Positions 24,825 to 32,517 of a DNA stretch of 64,000 bases are shown here, one piece after another (position 1 is the stretch's first letter; every line of letters begins with the position of its first letter). The DNA lies in the NCBI GenBank assembly GCA_030753015.1, contig JASMDC010000006.1, positions 1-64,000 of the forward strand, given 5' to 3'. The notes under the pieces were generated by a model, which saw nothing but the letters and a program-made list of their open reading frames with translations, made no database searches and had not been told where the DNA came from. The DNA comes from Candidatus Undinarchaeales archaeon (GTDB lineage Archaea; SpSt-1190; JASMDC01). The position numbers and the translations under genes are program-made.

Positions 24825-25043
24825 GTGAAGTTCATCGACCTCCTCATTGTGCTGGTGGTCATCGCGCTCATTGTCGTCGTAATCTCCAATGCAACCGGGG
24901 GCAGTACCTACTACTATGGTTCAGGTCGTCGCCGAAGCCGCTGGTCCTCAGTGAACGTATTCCACTGGGGGAGCAGCAGATCGAGCGGTACCAGATCCCG
25001 GGGGTACAGTGCCACCAGATCCGGTGGTAGTGGGATTAAATGA
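24825..25043 (+). CDS. 72-residue single-helix membrane protein with Arg/Ser/Gly/Tyr tail
   Basis: The GTG start lies 25 nt after the shared TATA. Residues 3-20 form one hydrophobic helix (FIDLLIVLVVIALIVVVI). The tail of about 48 residues is low in complexity, with Tyr-Tyr-Tyr, many Arg-Ser pairs, and Gly-Ser steps, and is strongly basic. It mirrors the divergent Cys-ladder peptide in plan (short N-terminus, one helix, unusual tail) but not in composition. No family is recognised. It may be in one operon with the DUF350 gene 35 nt downstream. Confidence 0.5.
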   Translation: MKFIDLLIVLVVIALIVVVISNATGGSTYYYGSGRRRSRWSSVNVFHWGSSRSSGTRSRGYSATRSGGSGIK

Positions 25044-25078
25044 CGTATGTTATAATTGATACAAGGAGGATATGAATA

Positions 25079-25303
25079 ATGGCAAGCCCTGCACTAGAGG
25101 ACATCGCGATGACACTCATCTACAGCGTCGTTGCGGTACTGATCATGGCCTTCGCCCTTCCTATGGCGTTCAAGATCTTCGACTGGATCACCCCCATCGA
25201 TGAATGGGAGGAGATCAAGAACAAGAACATGGCCGTGGCCATGTACGTGTCGGCCGCTTTCATTAGCTTCGCCCTTGTTATCGTGGGCGTGCTCATCTCC
25301 TAG
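25079..25303 (+). CDS. DUF350-like membrane protein
   Basis: 74 residues. Two hydrophobic helices (about 10-33 and 54-74) flank KIFDWITPIDEWEEIKNKNMAVA; the D-x-x-T/P-x-x-E-I-x-x-x-N-x-A-V-A pattern is typical of one DUF350 (YjfL) repeat. In bacteria, DUF350 proteins occur with SPFH, DUF4178 and PspA-like genes; such genes lie at 34.1-36.7 kb here. A strong GGAGG stands 10 nt before the ATG. The region after the stop, to about 25600, shows no gene. Confidence 0.65.
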   Translation: MASPALEDIAMTLIYSVVAVLIMAFALPMAFKIFDWITPIDEWEEIKNKNMAVAMYVSAAFISFALVIVGVLIS

Positions 25304-25596
25304 AGGCGTCGACGGGACCATCGGGCACACACGCACCCTAGCGTGAGCTGCCCCTTGCATGACATCCCAACCAAGCATCACAACGAGACGCTAAGGAAGC
25401 CCCCCGATTCAACGGCGGAGGAATTGGCGGAGGGAAGGGAGCAGTATCCTCACTGTGGGTTCATCCCCGGTTACAAGCCCTCCTTGTGTATAGGTAGTGT
25501 GAGCCGACGGGATCATGGTCGTTACTCAGATCCATATTCAAATGTGCGAATTAGTAATATTCAGGCACAGGGACACTGCTCAGAAGAGATGATGGG
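25304..25596. other. Intergenic stretch without a recognised gene
   Basis: About 290 bp between DUF350 and the terminator of the coiled-coil gene. It contains no start with a plausible promoter, no tRNA cloverleaf I could fold, and no repeat. A short frame on the plus strand holds a Cys/His-like string (YPHCGFIPGYKPSLC) without family support. A small structured RNA is not excluded. Confidence 0.3.
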
Positions 25597-25637
25597 GGGA
25601 AAGAATAAAGGGTGGGGGCGCGGTTCTCCACGCCCCC
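25597..25637 (-). terminator. Hairpin terminator of the membrane coiled-coil gene
   Basis: GGGGGCG (25614-25620) pairs with CGCCCCC (25631-25637). Read on the minus strand, the hairpin follows the stop of the gene at 25654 and leads into a T-rich run. Confidence 0.6.
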
Positions 25638-25653
25638 GACCGGTCTATGCAAG

Positions 25654-26211
25654 CTACTTCTTCTTCTTGCCGTGGACTTCGTCCTCGAGCTTCCGCTCCC
25701 GGGCCTCGTCATCCTCGAGCTTCTTCTCGAGGCGCTTTTCCATCTCTTCGAGCTTCTTCTCTTTCATCTCCAAGCGCTTCTCACGCTCGGCGATCTCCTC
25801 GACCTCTTCCTCAAGGCGCTCTTCCTCTTCCTCCAGTTCCTCCTCCTCGCGAAGGAACTCCATCTCCATCTTGTGCACGTGCAGCATGACCTCGAAGATC
25901 ATGAGCAAGAGAGCAAGATCGATGAGCACGGACTCAAGGAACGCTTTCTTCTCAGCGGTCTCACCTACGGTCCGGAAGAGCTCCGCGAGCGACCACGTCT
26001 GCTTAGTGTGGAGCTTCGCGTTGACGAAGAGAGGGTTCGACGCGCTTTCCCCCTCGAAGGTCTGGGCCGCCGTAAAGCGGTAGATATCCTCCATGCTGAT
26101 GGACTGAATCAGGTAGAAGCAAAAGAAGATCACGAGCAAGCTAACGACGATTATCACGATGTCGTGCTTCTCCATCTCCTTGATCTCTCTGCGAAGATTA
26201 CGTAGCGGCAT
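25654..26211 (-). CDS. Membrane protein with long charged coiled coil
   Basis: 185 residues. Helix 1 (about 18-38, HDIVIIVVSLLVIFFCFYLI) and helix 2 (about 92-112, LIDLALLLMIFEVMLHVH) bracket an exported loop of about 50 residues. The last 70 residues are a very charged Glu/Lys/Arg coiled coil in the cytoplasm. GAGGAT precedes the ATG at 26211, and a TTTAAAG/TATATT element lies at about 26252-26263. No family is recognised. A scaffold for the divergently encoded surface apparatus is conceivable only from position. Confidence 0.65.
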   Translation of the reverse strand: MPLRNLRREIKEMEKHDIVIIVVSLLVIFFCFYLIQSISMEDIYRFTAAQTFEGESASNPLFVNAKLHTKQTWSLAELFRTVGETAEKKAFLESVLIDLALLLMIFEVMLHVHKMEMEFLREEEELEEEEERLEEEVEEIAEREKRLEMKEKKLEEMEKRLEKKLEDDEARERKLEDEVHGKKKK

Positions 26212-26319
26212 TGGAAATCATCCTCGAACGTTCTTTCTTTCCCTCGGAATCAATGCTTTAAATATATTCTTTCACGGAGTAGTGTCTTGAGGGGCCGCTA
26301 GGCTCGGAGATGAGACGTC

Positions 26320-26826
26320 TTGAGGAACATTGCACGTGACCAGCGGGGTGTAATCAACCAATTCTTCGTCATCATTATCGGTATCCTCCTCGTCGTAGTG
26401 CTGCTCCTTGTGGGAAACAAGGTCCTCTCGAACATGTTCTGCATGCACTCCGTATCCGCTGTCGCAAACGACGTAGAGCGGGTCCGCGAGACCCTGAGTC
26501 GGGTGTACGCGGGAGCAGAAGGGTCCGTGGACTCCATCGAGCTCCACGTTCCGGCTAAAGCCAAGTACTGCTTCATCCGCGGACAGATTTATATCGAGGG
26601 CACCTGTGTATCGGAGGGGTACAAGCTACCGAACCTCATCGTCCACAATCCTCAGATTGATAGCGAGATCCGGGCCAAGGTGGAGGAGATGGCGAGCCTC
26701 ATCGACGCCGCTGACGACGAAACCTCTACATCGACCCTCTGTCTCACTTCCGGTTTCTACTCGGTGAAGTTCGAGCGCACGGCAGGTCATGTGAACCTGT
26801 ACTCTGTGTTCGGTACACGGGAGTAG
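26320..26826 (+). CDS. Pilin-like membrane protein, first gene of the surface cluster
   Basis: 168 residues. RDQRGVINQFFVIIIGILLV gives an Arg-Gly just before the hydrophobic helix, as in type IV pilin-like proteins, without the canonical Gln. The outside domain has cysteines in KYCFIRGQ, GTCVSEG and TSTLCLTSG. The frame has no ATG: the TTG at 26320 is the best start, because the upstream frame closes quickly. Nine genes follow one direction from here to 34099 with small gaps. No family known. Confidence 0.65.
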   Translation: MRNIARDQRGVINQFFVIIIGILLVVVLLLVGNKVLSNMFCMHSVSAVANDVERVRETLSRVYAGAEGSVDSIELHVPAKAKYCFIRGQIYIEGTCVSEGYKLPNLIVHNPQIDSEIRAKVEEMASLIDAADDETSTSTLCLTSGFYSVKFERTAGHVNLYSVFGTRE

Positions 26827-26854
26827 ACACCGGACGACCGGAGGTTTTTTATTG

Positions 26855-27790
26855 ATGGGCCGCCATCAAGTTCCCGTGAAATGTGGCCGTATCTTCAAAG
26901 ACCGGCGAGGGGAGGGTGACGTTCCACAGCAAGTGAACATGGTCTTTGCGGCTATCATTGTCACCGGACTTGTGCTCAACATCGCACTGATGCCCGTTAT
27001 CGATGAAAAGGAGCCCTCTCCGGACCTCGTGGACGAGGAGCGACCAGAGGTCATGCGGAAGGTGGCGCGAAAGATGACGGGGAAGAAGACGGCCCGCATC
27101 CTTTCGGACAACCGTACTGGGGACCCTGCTCTTTCCGAACGCGAGCGCCTACGGGAGGATATGAGGACCACGAACAAACGTGTGGCCCTTTCCGTCCCAT
27201 CGCTTCTTTCTATAAGTAGATCGGGGCCTGAGCGGAGCGTCGTCGTGGCCATTATCAACGATGGCGACGACCGGCGGTGCTTTTGCGTCTATCCGCACCT
27301 TGTATCGCTCGACGGACCGGGCTCGTGGGGGTACACGATAGACCGCGACCTCGACTCACTCCACGAGGAGTGGTGGGAGGGTGTGGACGATCCCGACACC
27401 GTTAAGGCGCTCATGAGCGCATCTCCTCGCGAGTGTTGGGCTGGCGACGGCAAGTGCAGTCCGAACTTGTGGTTCGAAGGAAGGGCCGACATCACGGTAC
27501 CACCCGGGAGCCGGGCATCGCTCGGGATGCTCCTGGACATTTCCTCTTCCGCTCGTGAGGCCCCTGTGGGGCGATGGAGTTTCATCGTGGACGTTTGCGA
27601 GTACCGGCCCCCGTGCGAGGAATGGGACCCTACCGATCCGTCCATATGCGTGGAATGGATGGTGGGCTGCGAGGCCTGTATGCCGGAACTTTGCCGCCAG
27701 GAGCCCGTGTACGCTTGCGACGGGAGGACAAAAGACGACTGCTATTCGTGGTACGACAGTGAACGGTTCATCGTTAATCTGGAAGAATAG
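26855..27790 (+). CDS. Cys-rich membrane-anchored surface protein, paralog 1
   Basis: 311 residues. DRRGEGDVPQQVNMVFAAII has Arg-Gly before the helix, but with a longer spacer. The large exported domain shares a series of motifs with the next gene: RCFCVYPHLVSLDGPGS, the ECWAGDGKC block with a following NLWF, VGRWSFIVDVCEY, GCEACMPELCRQ, and DDCYSWYDSERF. At least ten cysteines are conserved between the two. GGAGG lies 11 nt before the ATG at 26855. Function unknown; surface or filament component inferred from the signal and neighbours. Confidence 0.7.
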   Translation: MGRHQVPVKCGRIFKDRRGEGDVPQQVNMVFAAIIVTGLVLNIALMPVIDEKEPSPDLVDEERPEVMRKVARKMTGKKTARILSDNRTGDPALSERERLREDMRTTNKRVALSVPSLLSISRSGPERSVVVAIINDGDDRRCFCVYPHLVSLDGPGSWGYTIDRDLDSLHEEWWEGVDDPDTVKALMSASPRECWAGDGKCSPNLWFEGRADITVPPGSRASLGMLLDISSSAREAPVGRWSFIVDVCEYRPPCEEWDPTDPSICVEWMVGCEACMPELCRQEPVYACDGRTKDDCYSWYDSERFIVNLEE

Positions 27791-27877
27791 CGGGGCCCCG
27801 GGGCACTATCTAACACACAGCCCTAACAAGAGCTTTTTAAACGGTAAGCGTGTTCACGGTCTATTAAGGTGAATACC

Positions 27878-28702
27878 ATGAGAAAAGGTTTCCTGAACAA
27901 GAGGGGTACCATCCAGATGTCTTTCACTTTCTTAGTGATGGTTATCCTGGGCGGTCTGATGCTGACCGTCGGTGTAAAGTACATCAGCAAGATGGCAAGC
28001 AGCATCATGGGGATGTCGGATGAGGTTTCGGACACAATGCGTGAGCGCATCCTTAACGATATCAAGACCAAGAACGAGAAGGTCATGTTGTCGATCCCCA
28101 CCTCGATCAAGATGACACGAAAAGAGCGGCGGCGTGACATCTCAGTGGTCATAAATAATATCAGCCCAGAGACCAAATGCTTCTGCGTATTCCCGCACCT
28201 GCTGGGCCTTGACGGCCCTGGCTCGTATAGCATTGAGGTCTCCAAGAGCTCCATGCAGGGATCGCTGTCAGCGGGGACCGACTGGACCTCCGTGACGGAT
28301 GAGGACCAGTTGAAGAAGAAGCTGAAGCGGTACACGCCCCAGGCGTGTTGGGCCGGTGCTGGTAAGTGTAAGCCCAACAACTGGTTCGTGGGCGAGGCCG
28401 GTATCCGCGCAGATGGCGAGCAGGCCAACGATGTCAAGGTCTCCCTTGAGCTCCCGCGCGACCCGCTCGAGGCCCCTAACGGCCGCTGGGCGTTCACGGT
28501 CGAAGTGTGCGAGTACAAGCCCTCCTGCCCTGGTGGCTTCGAGGACGGTATCTGCAAGGAATGGGGCGAGGGCTGCAACGCCTGTATCCCCGAGAACTGC
28601 CGTCAGAACCCCGTGGACAAGTGTCAGGGGAGCAACGCGCAGAGCTGCTACCTCTGGTACGACTCGGCGGCTTTCCACCTCCAGGTCCACAGCGAAGAGT
28701 AG
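27878..28702 (+). CDS. Cys-rich pilin-like surface protein, paralog 2
   Basis: 274 residues. NKRGTIQMSFTFLVMVILGG is a class III-like signal with helix. The exported domain matches the preceding protein: KCFCVFPHLLGLDGPGS, QACWAGAGKCKPNNWF, NGRWAFTVEVCEYKP, GCNACIPENCRQ and SCYLWYDSAAF. The ATG at 27878 has AAGGTG 7 nt upstream, and CTTTTTAAA at about 27834 gives it its own promoter. After the stop, a GC-rich inverted repeat (GGGTCG at 28733, CGACCC at 28756) may form a weak terminator. Confidence 0.72.
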   Translation: MRKGFLNKRGTIQMSFTFLVMVILGGLMLTVGVKYISKMASSIMGMSDEVSDTMRERILNDIKTKNEKVMLSIPTSIKMTRKERRRDISVVINNISPETKCFCVFPHLLGLDGPGSYSIEVSKSSMQGSLSAGTDWTSVTDEDQLKKKLKRYTPQACWAGAGKCKPNNWFVGEAGIRADGEQANDVKVSLELPRDPLEAPNGRWAFTVEVCEYKPSCPGGFEDGICKEWGEGCNACIPENCRQNPVDKCQGSNAQSCYLWYDSAAFHLQVHSEE

Positions 28703-28806
28703 GGAAAAGAGGGGAAGGATGTATCGGCCCGGGGGTCGTGCCGCGCGCGGCCCCCCGACCCTCATCATAATCAACTTAAAGATAGCCCGTTCTAAATCAC
28801 GCATCA

Positions 28807-29457
28807 ATGGGTGATACACTAGAGGACTACATCAAGGACTGTTTCAAGGACGGCTATACCGAGGACGAGGTTCGCGAGCGTCTGAAGGAGGCCGGCTATG
28901 AGCAGGATGAGGTGGAAGAAGCTTTCAACCACCTTCTCGGAGGCGCGTCAGAGGACACCGGAGAGAGCGTTGACGAGGTACCCGAGCCCGAGGCGCCACC
29001 GCCGCCAATTGCCAAGCATCGCGCTCGGCGGGGCAAACCGTCCATGCTCCCGGCCGTGCTCTTCCTCATCCTCTGCGGTCTTCTGCTGCTGGTGGCGGGA
29101 TACTACTACCTGTTCGTTATGGAGATGGACTGTACAGGTGATCCGGAGAGCTTCAGGACCAGGTTCGCTAACTGTCGCCCCGCCCGGACAGGTCTCGATG
29201 CAGGGGGCATGTCCGTGCAGTTACGGATCATCGATGGCAGCGGAGGGCGGTGCAATGTGGAAATGGTTGTCACAGGATACGCCGTGACGGAGGAGGCCCT
29301 CAAGGCCGAGGCAGAACTGCTACGCGGTAAGTCCATGGTATGTCGACTGACGACCATGCCTTCCTCGCTCGAGAGCGCCGCGGCCGCGGAGAACGAGTGT
29401 GAAGGGGACCTGCTTACTGCATTGAAGGAATCCGGGCGCCTTGACGGAGAGGCGTGA
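28807..29457 (+). CDS. Membrane protein with N-terminal helical-hairpin motif
   Basis: 216 residues. The first 40 residues read YIKDCFKDGYTEDEVRERLK and then GYEQDEVEEAF, a small helical motif also present at the C-terminus of the protein at 61284. A proline-rich linker, one membrane helix (about 80-100, LPAVLFLILCGLLLLVAGYY), and an exported domain of about 110 residues with four cysteines follow. The motif would be cytoplasmic here and could dock partners. The ATG is 26 nt after ACTTAAAG. No known family for the exported part. Confidence 0.65.
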   Translation: MGDTLEDYIKDCFKDGYTEDEVRERLKEAGYEQDEVEEAFNHLLGGASEDTGESVDEVPEPEAPPPPIAKHRARRGKPSMLPAVLFLILCGLLLLVAGYYYLFVMEMDCTGDPESFRTRFANCRPARTGLDAGGMSVQLRIIDGSGGRCNVEMVVTGYAVTEEALKAEAELLRGKSMVCRLTTMPSSLESAAAAENECEGDLLTALKESGRLDGEA

Positions 29458-29524
29458 CACCGAGCGCCAAGTTATAAAGCCTGGGAGGGACACGGTACAA
29501 TTGGGAGGATCGAGCCATCGGGAA

Positions 29525-30982
29525 ATGATGATGAACGTGTGGACTGGACGCCGCGGGAGCGTGGCCTGGTGGTTCACTGTCATCATGGGCATGATGGCGG
29601 GCGCTGTGTTCTTCATGCTCGCCTATAGGTTCATGGTCGGAGAGTCCGAGGTTCTCCATATCTCGACCGGCCAAGCGCTCATCTCAGGCATTAACAACTT
29701 CATCTCGATCGCTATCGGTTCCCCTTCCGAGATGGAGCAGGTATATTCCCTCCCCTCCTTCGGCAAGGAGAAGTACACGCTCTCGTTCGAGGACGAGATT
29801 GTGCCTCAGGCGACAGGCGAACCCCTTCTCAAGAAGAAGCTCTACATCGACCTGGGTGAGTCGAAGGTCGACCTAACCCTCTCGGCACGGAACATCGTCT
29901 CCTCAGAGATAAGGTACCCGCAGTTCAAGCAGCTCGCTATCAAGAAGTTCTCCATGGCCAATACGTTCTCATCAGTCTCCATGACCACGAACATCGTGCT
30001 CATATATCCTCCTCTGGAGATGATCATCATCCCGGACTGCGTTGGCGCCACGGGGCATGAGGACGAGTCCCAGCGACAGAAGGAGCTCATCTCGAAGATC
30101 ACTGATTCGCTTTCCAACTATGACGAGGTCATCATCCCGGGCGATAGGGAGTACATGTTCTTCACCAAGAAGAAGTCGCTGACCATATCGTATGCCTTCG
30201 ATCTGGACATGGTCCGCAAGCGAGCGGGGCTCGAGAGCGCATGTGATTACAACGTGATCGAGCACATACTCGCCACAAATGCCAAGGGCATATTCTTCCC
30301 CAACCAGAACGCCAAGAAGGTCGTGGTCGTCATCACCCAGTCCAACCAGCAACCAGACGCAATCAAGGCAGAGGTCGCAGCAGCCATCCCACGAGTGAAC
30401 GCCACCGACGTCATCGTGCTCCAGCGCTCAACCAACGACGCCCACCGAGACTGCCCCTATCGTACGCGGTTCGAGCTCAACGTGTTCAATCAGGAGACCT
30501 ACATCGAGCACGAGTTCGCCTACTACTTCTGCCCAACTCAGAACGCCTACCCGCTACTGCAGTACGTGGTTTCCCCCGACGGACCCTTTTACGCGGCAGC
30601 CTACCAATACAACCAGCTCTATTCCTACATCAACCGTACCAAGCGCAAGACTCAGGTCCTCAAGCGTATATTCTGTCCCAAGGGTCAGGACTGCCCATGT
30701 CCCCTCAGCGGTAGCTATGACAAGGACCAGAAGTTCTATCTCAATAAGGTTCAGGTGGAGCTCGAATCAATCCTGGCGGCGCTCGAGGGCTACCGTGATC
30801 CCCGAATCCTACTCGAGACCCTGGACGGGATGAGCGATCCCGTGCTCTACGATGATCAGTATTGCATCCACGCACCACCAGATGCGTCTGCTCTCTCCAA
30901 TTGCATTGTCACCCAGAGCATCGGCGGCCGACTCTCCTCTAAGCAATCGAAGCTGCTGGAATGCAGCCTTCCGAGGGTGTGA
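29525..30982 (+). CDS. Large pilin-like surface protein of the cluster
   Basis: 485 residues. WTGRRGSVAWWFTVIMGMMA has Arg-Arg-Gly-Ser before the helix. The mature part includes two alpha/beta-looking segments (YDEVIIPGDREYMFF, KKVVVVITQSNQQ, VNATDVIVLQRS) and a later Cys-rich stretch (FCPKGQDCPCPLSGS). This is the largest subunit of the cluster. Three ATGs in a row (29525, 29528, 29531) are possible starts. A TTATAAAG element lies at 29472. It is followed after 3 nt by the next gene. Not recognised. Confidence 0.65.
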   Translation: MMMNVWTGRRGSVAWWFTVIMGMMAGAVFFMLAYRFMVGESEVLHISTGQALISGINNFISIAIGSPSEMEQVYSLPSFGKEKYTLSFEDEIVPQATGEPLLKKKLYIDLGESKVDLTLSARNIVSSEIRYPQFKQLAIKKFSMANTFSSVSMTTNIVLIYPPLEMIIIPDCVGATGHEDESQRQKELISKITDSLSNYDEVIIPGDREYMFFTKKKSLTISYAFDLDMVRKRAGLESACDYNVIEHILATNAKGIFFPNQNAKKVVVVITQSNQQPDAIKAEVAAAIPRVNATDVIVLQRSTNDAHRDCPYRTRFELNVFNQETYIEHEFAYYFCPTQNAYPLLQYVVSPDGPFYAAAYQYNQLYSYINRTKRKTQVLKRIFCPKGQDCPCPLSGSYDKDQKFYLNKVQVELESILAALEGYRDPRILLETLDGMSDPVLYDDQYCIHAPPDASALSNCIVTQSIGGRLSSKQSKLLECSLPRV

Positions 30983-30985
30983 ACC

Positions 30986-31954
30986 ATGGCGCGACGTGAC
31001 CTGCTCAGGAACCGGCGCGGCCTGTCAATGAACTCCATCGAGATGTACATGACCATGTTCTTCCTGTTCTTCATGTTCTTCTTCTTCATCATGATGGTGG
31101 CCAAGGTCCAGCGCTCCATGAACATGAGCAAGTTCTCTGCGACCGCTCACGATATGGTATTCGAGATAGCAGAGCGCGTATCGTCCTCCGAGTTCCTTGT
31201 GGCATCGAGCCCGTCCGGTCAGAAGAAGACGGCCGTGTTCGATCCCATCAAGCTCTCCACTGCAAACTACGACGACCTAAAGGAGTACCTCCAAGAGAAC
31301 AGGATCGACTGGGAGATCGAAGTGTTCGATCTCGAGGGAGACTATCGCGAGAAGATAGACAAGTGCTACAAGGACTATGCTCAGGACATGGAGGATTGTG
31401 AGGATACCGCTTCGGAGTGCCGCTTGAGGGCCAATGAGGAGCCCACACGCAATGATCGCGAGCGGGAGATCCGGCGGTGCCAGAACGGAGCGGTGGATTG
31501 CCGCCTCGGCGACGCTACCAAAGGGGAGACCCGGCTGAGCAATTGTCGTAAGGAGGAGCGGCGACAGTTCGACTGCTCTCCTGGAACAGTCGACTGGGAT
31601 AAGACCGTCAACTCTGTGGGGACGACCGGACAGATGTGTGAGAACGCGGATGGGTGCGCCGCGGCGTACCCCGGGTGGCTCACGCCCAATCCAGATCCCG
31701 GTACCAACCTCATGGACCCCAGTGTTCACGTGAACATAGATTGCATGCGCTGTGCCTACTGGCGTATCGGCCCCTCCGACCGTAACCTCCAAGAGCTGCG
31801 AGAGGGGCGTCAGAAGAGGGTAATCAAGCGCAAGATCATCTACGAGTTCCCCGCGGCCATCTCATACTACTGTGACGGCCGACCGACCACCCTACGCACC
31901 AAGCCCGTGCACCTTGCCGTGCTACGGGTGGCGGCGATCGAGTACGACTGGTGA
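30986..31954 (+). CDS. Pilin-like membrane protein with Cys-rich exported domain
   Basis: 322 residues. RNRRGLSMNSIEMYMTMFFL resembles a type IV pilin start: Arg-Gly, then a helix with Glu at about +7. An extreme aromatic run (Phe/Met) follows. The exported part has a charged helical segment with evenly spaced cysteines (KCYKDYAQDMEDCEDTASEC) and further cysteines up to YCDGRP. It starts 3 nt after the previous stop, so the two are co-transcribed. No family recognised. Confidence 0.68.
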   Translation: MARRDLLRNRRGLSMNSIEMYMTMFFLFFMFFFFIMMVAKVQRSMNMSKFSATAHDMVFEIAERVSSSEFLVASSPSGQKKTAVFDPIKLSTANYDDLKEYLQENRIDWEIEVFDLEGDYREKIDKCYKDYAQDMEDCEDTASECRLRANEEPTRNDREREIRRCQNGAVDCRLGDATKGETRLSNCRKEERRQFDCSPGTVDWDKTVNSVGTTGQMCENADGCAAAYPGWLTPNPDPGTNLMDPSVHVNIDCMRCAYWRIGPSDRNLQELREGRQKRVIKRKIIYEFPAAISYYCDGRPTTLRTKPVHLAVLRVAAIEYDW

Positions 31955-31958
31955 TAAT

Positions 31959-32507
31959 ATGGCGATGAGAAGACGACTGTTCATCGGCTCCATTCGATCA
32001 CAAGCAGGCATGCTGGGAGTGGTGCTCATCGGTGCCGTCATCATGGTGGCCACGATCATGCTCGTGCGACAGTCGCTCACCTCGGGGGCATATGGCATCG
32101 AAAAGAAGTACTTCGACCGTACAGTGAACAACGCTCTCCTAGGCCTGCTGTCCGCCACCGATGACGACCTCGAGCAGCATATCACTATCTACGATCTCAT
32201 CAAGTCGGCCAAGGAGGATAAGAAGGTGGGCATCAAGGACGCCAAGACCTACACACCGCCGGTGATCCATAAGAAGATGCGGATGTTATCCAATCGCTTT
32301 CTAGAGCGATACAGCATGCACTACTATCTTTACGTGGGCTCCATCGACCGACCCATCCTCACTGCAGGTGACTACGAGAAGTACAACAAGTGCAAGACCG
32401 ATCCCAAGTGCCGGTTGCAGGTGTATACGGACCAGTTCGAGGATATCTATCTCTATATCTTCCGCACATGCTGGACAAGTGCCGACGGAAAGGGCCAGTG
32501 CACATGA
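31959..32507 (+). CDS. Membrane-anchored surface protein, paralog of the gene at 33503
   Basis: 182 residues. A basic start precedes the helix (GMLGVVLIGAVIMVATIMLV). The exported domain has TDDDLEQHITIYDLI, GIKDAKTYTPPVIHKKMRML, GSIDRPILTAGDYEKYNKC and DPKCRLQV. The gene at 33503 repeats this series with the same spacing, so the two are diverged paralogs. It starts 4 nt after the preceding gene. Role unknown. Confidence 0.68.
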   Translation: MAMRRRLFIGSIRSQAGMLGVVLIGAVIMVATIMLVRQSLTSGAYGIEKKYFDRTVNNALLGLLSATDDDLEQHITIYDLIKSAKEDKKVGIKDAKTYTPPVIHKKMRMLSNRFLERYSMHYYLYVGSIDRPILTAGDYEKYNKCKTDPKCRLQVYTDQFEDIYLYIFRTCWTSADGKGQCT

Positions 32508-32517
32508 GGTGAATGTC

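Noticed and set aside
25420-25500. GGAAGGGAGCAG stretch, reminiscent of the SRP RNA apical loop
   Set aside because: The flanking CC needed to close the GGAA loop and the symmetric internal loop are missing on both strands.
25343-26083. Plus-strand frame with serine-rich product and a Cys/His string (YPHCGFIPGYKPSLC)
   Set aside because: Most of it is antisense to the charged coiled coil at 25654; the Cys/His string has no complete zinc-site spacing and no promoter.
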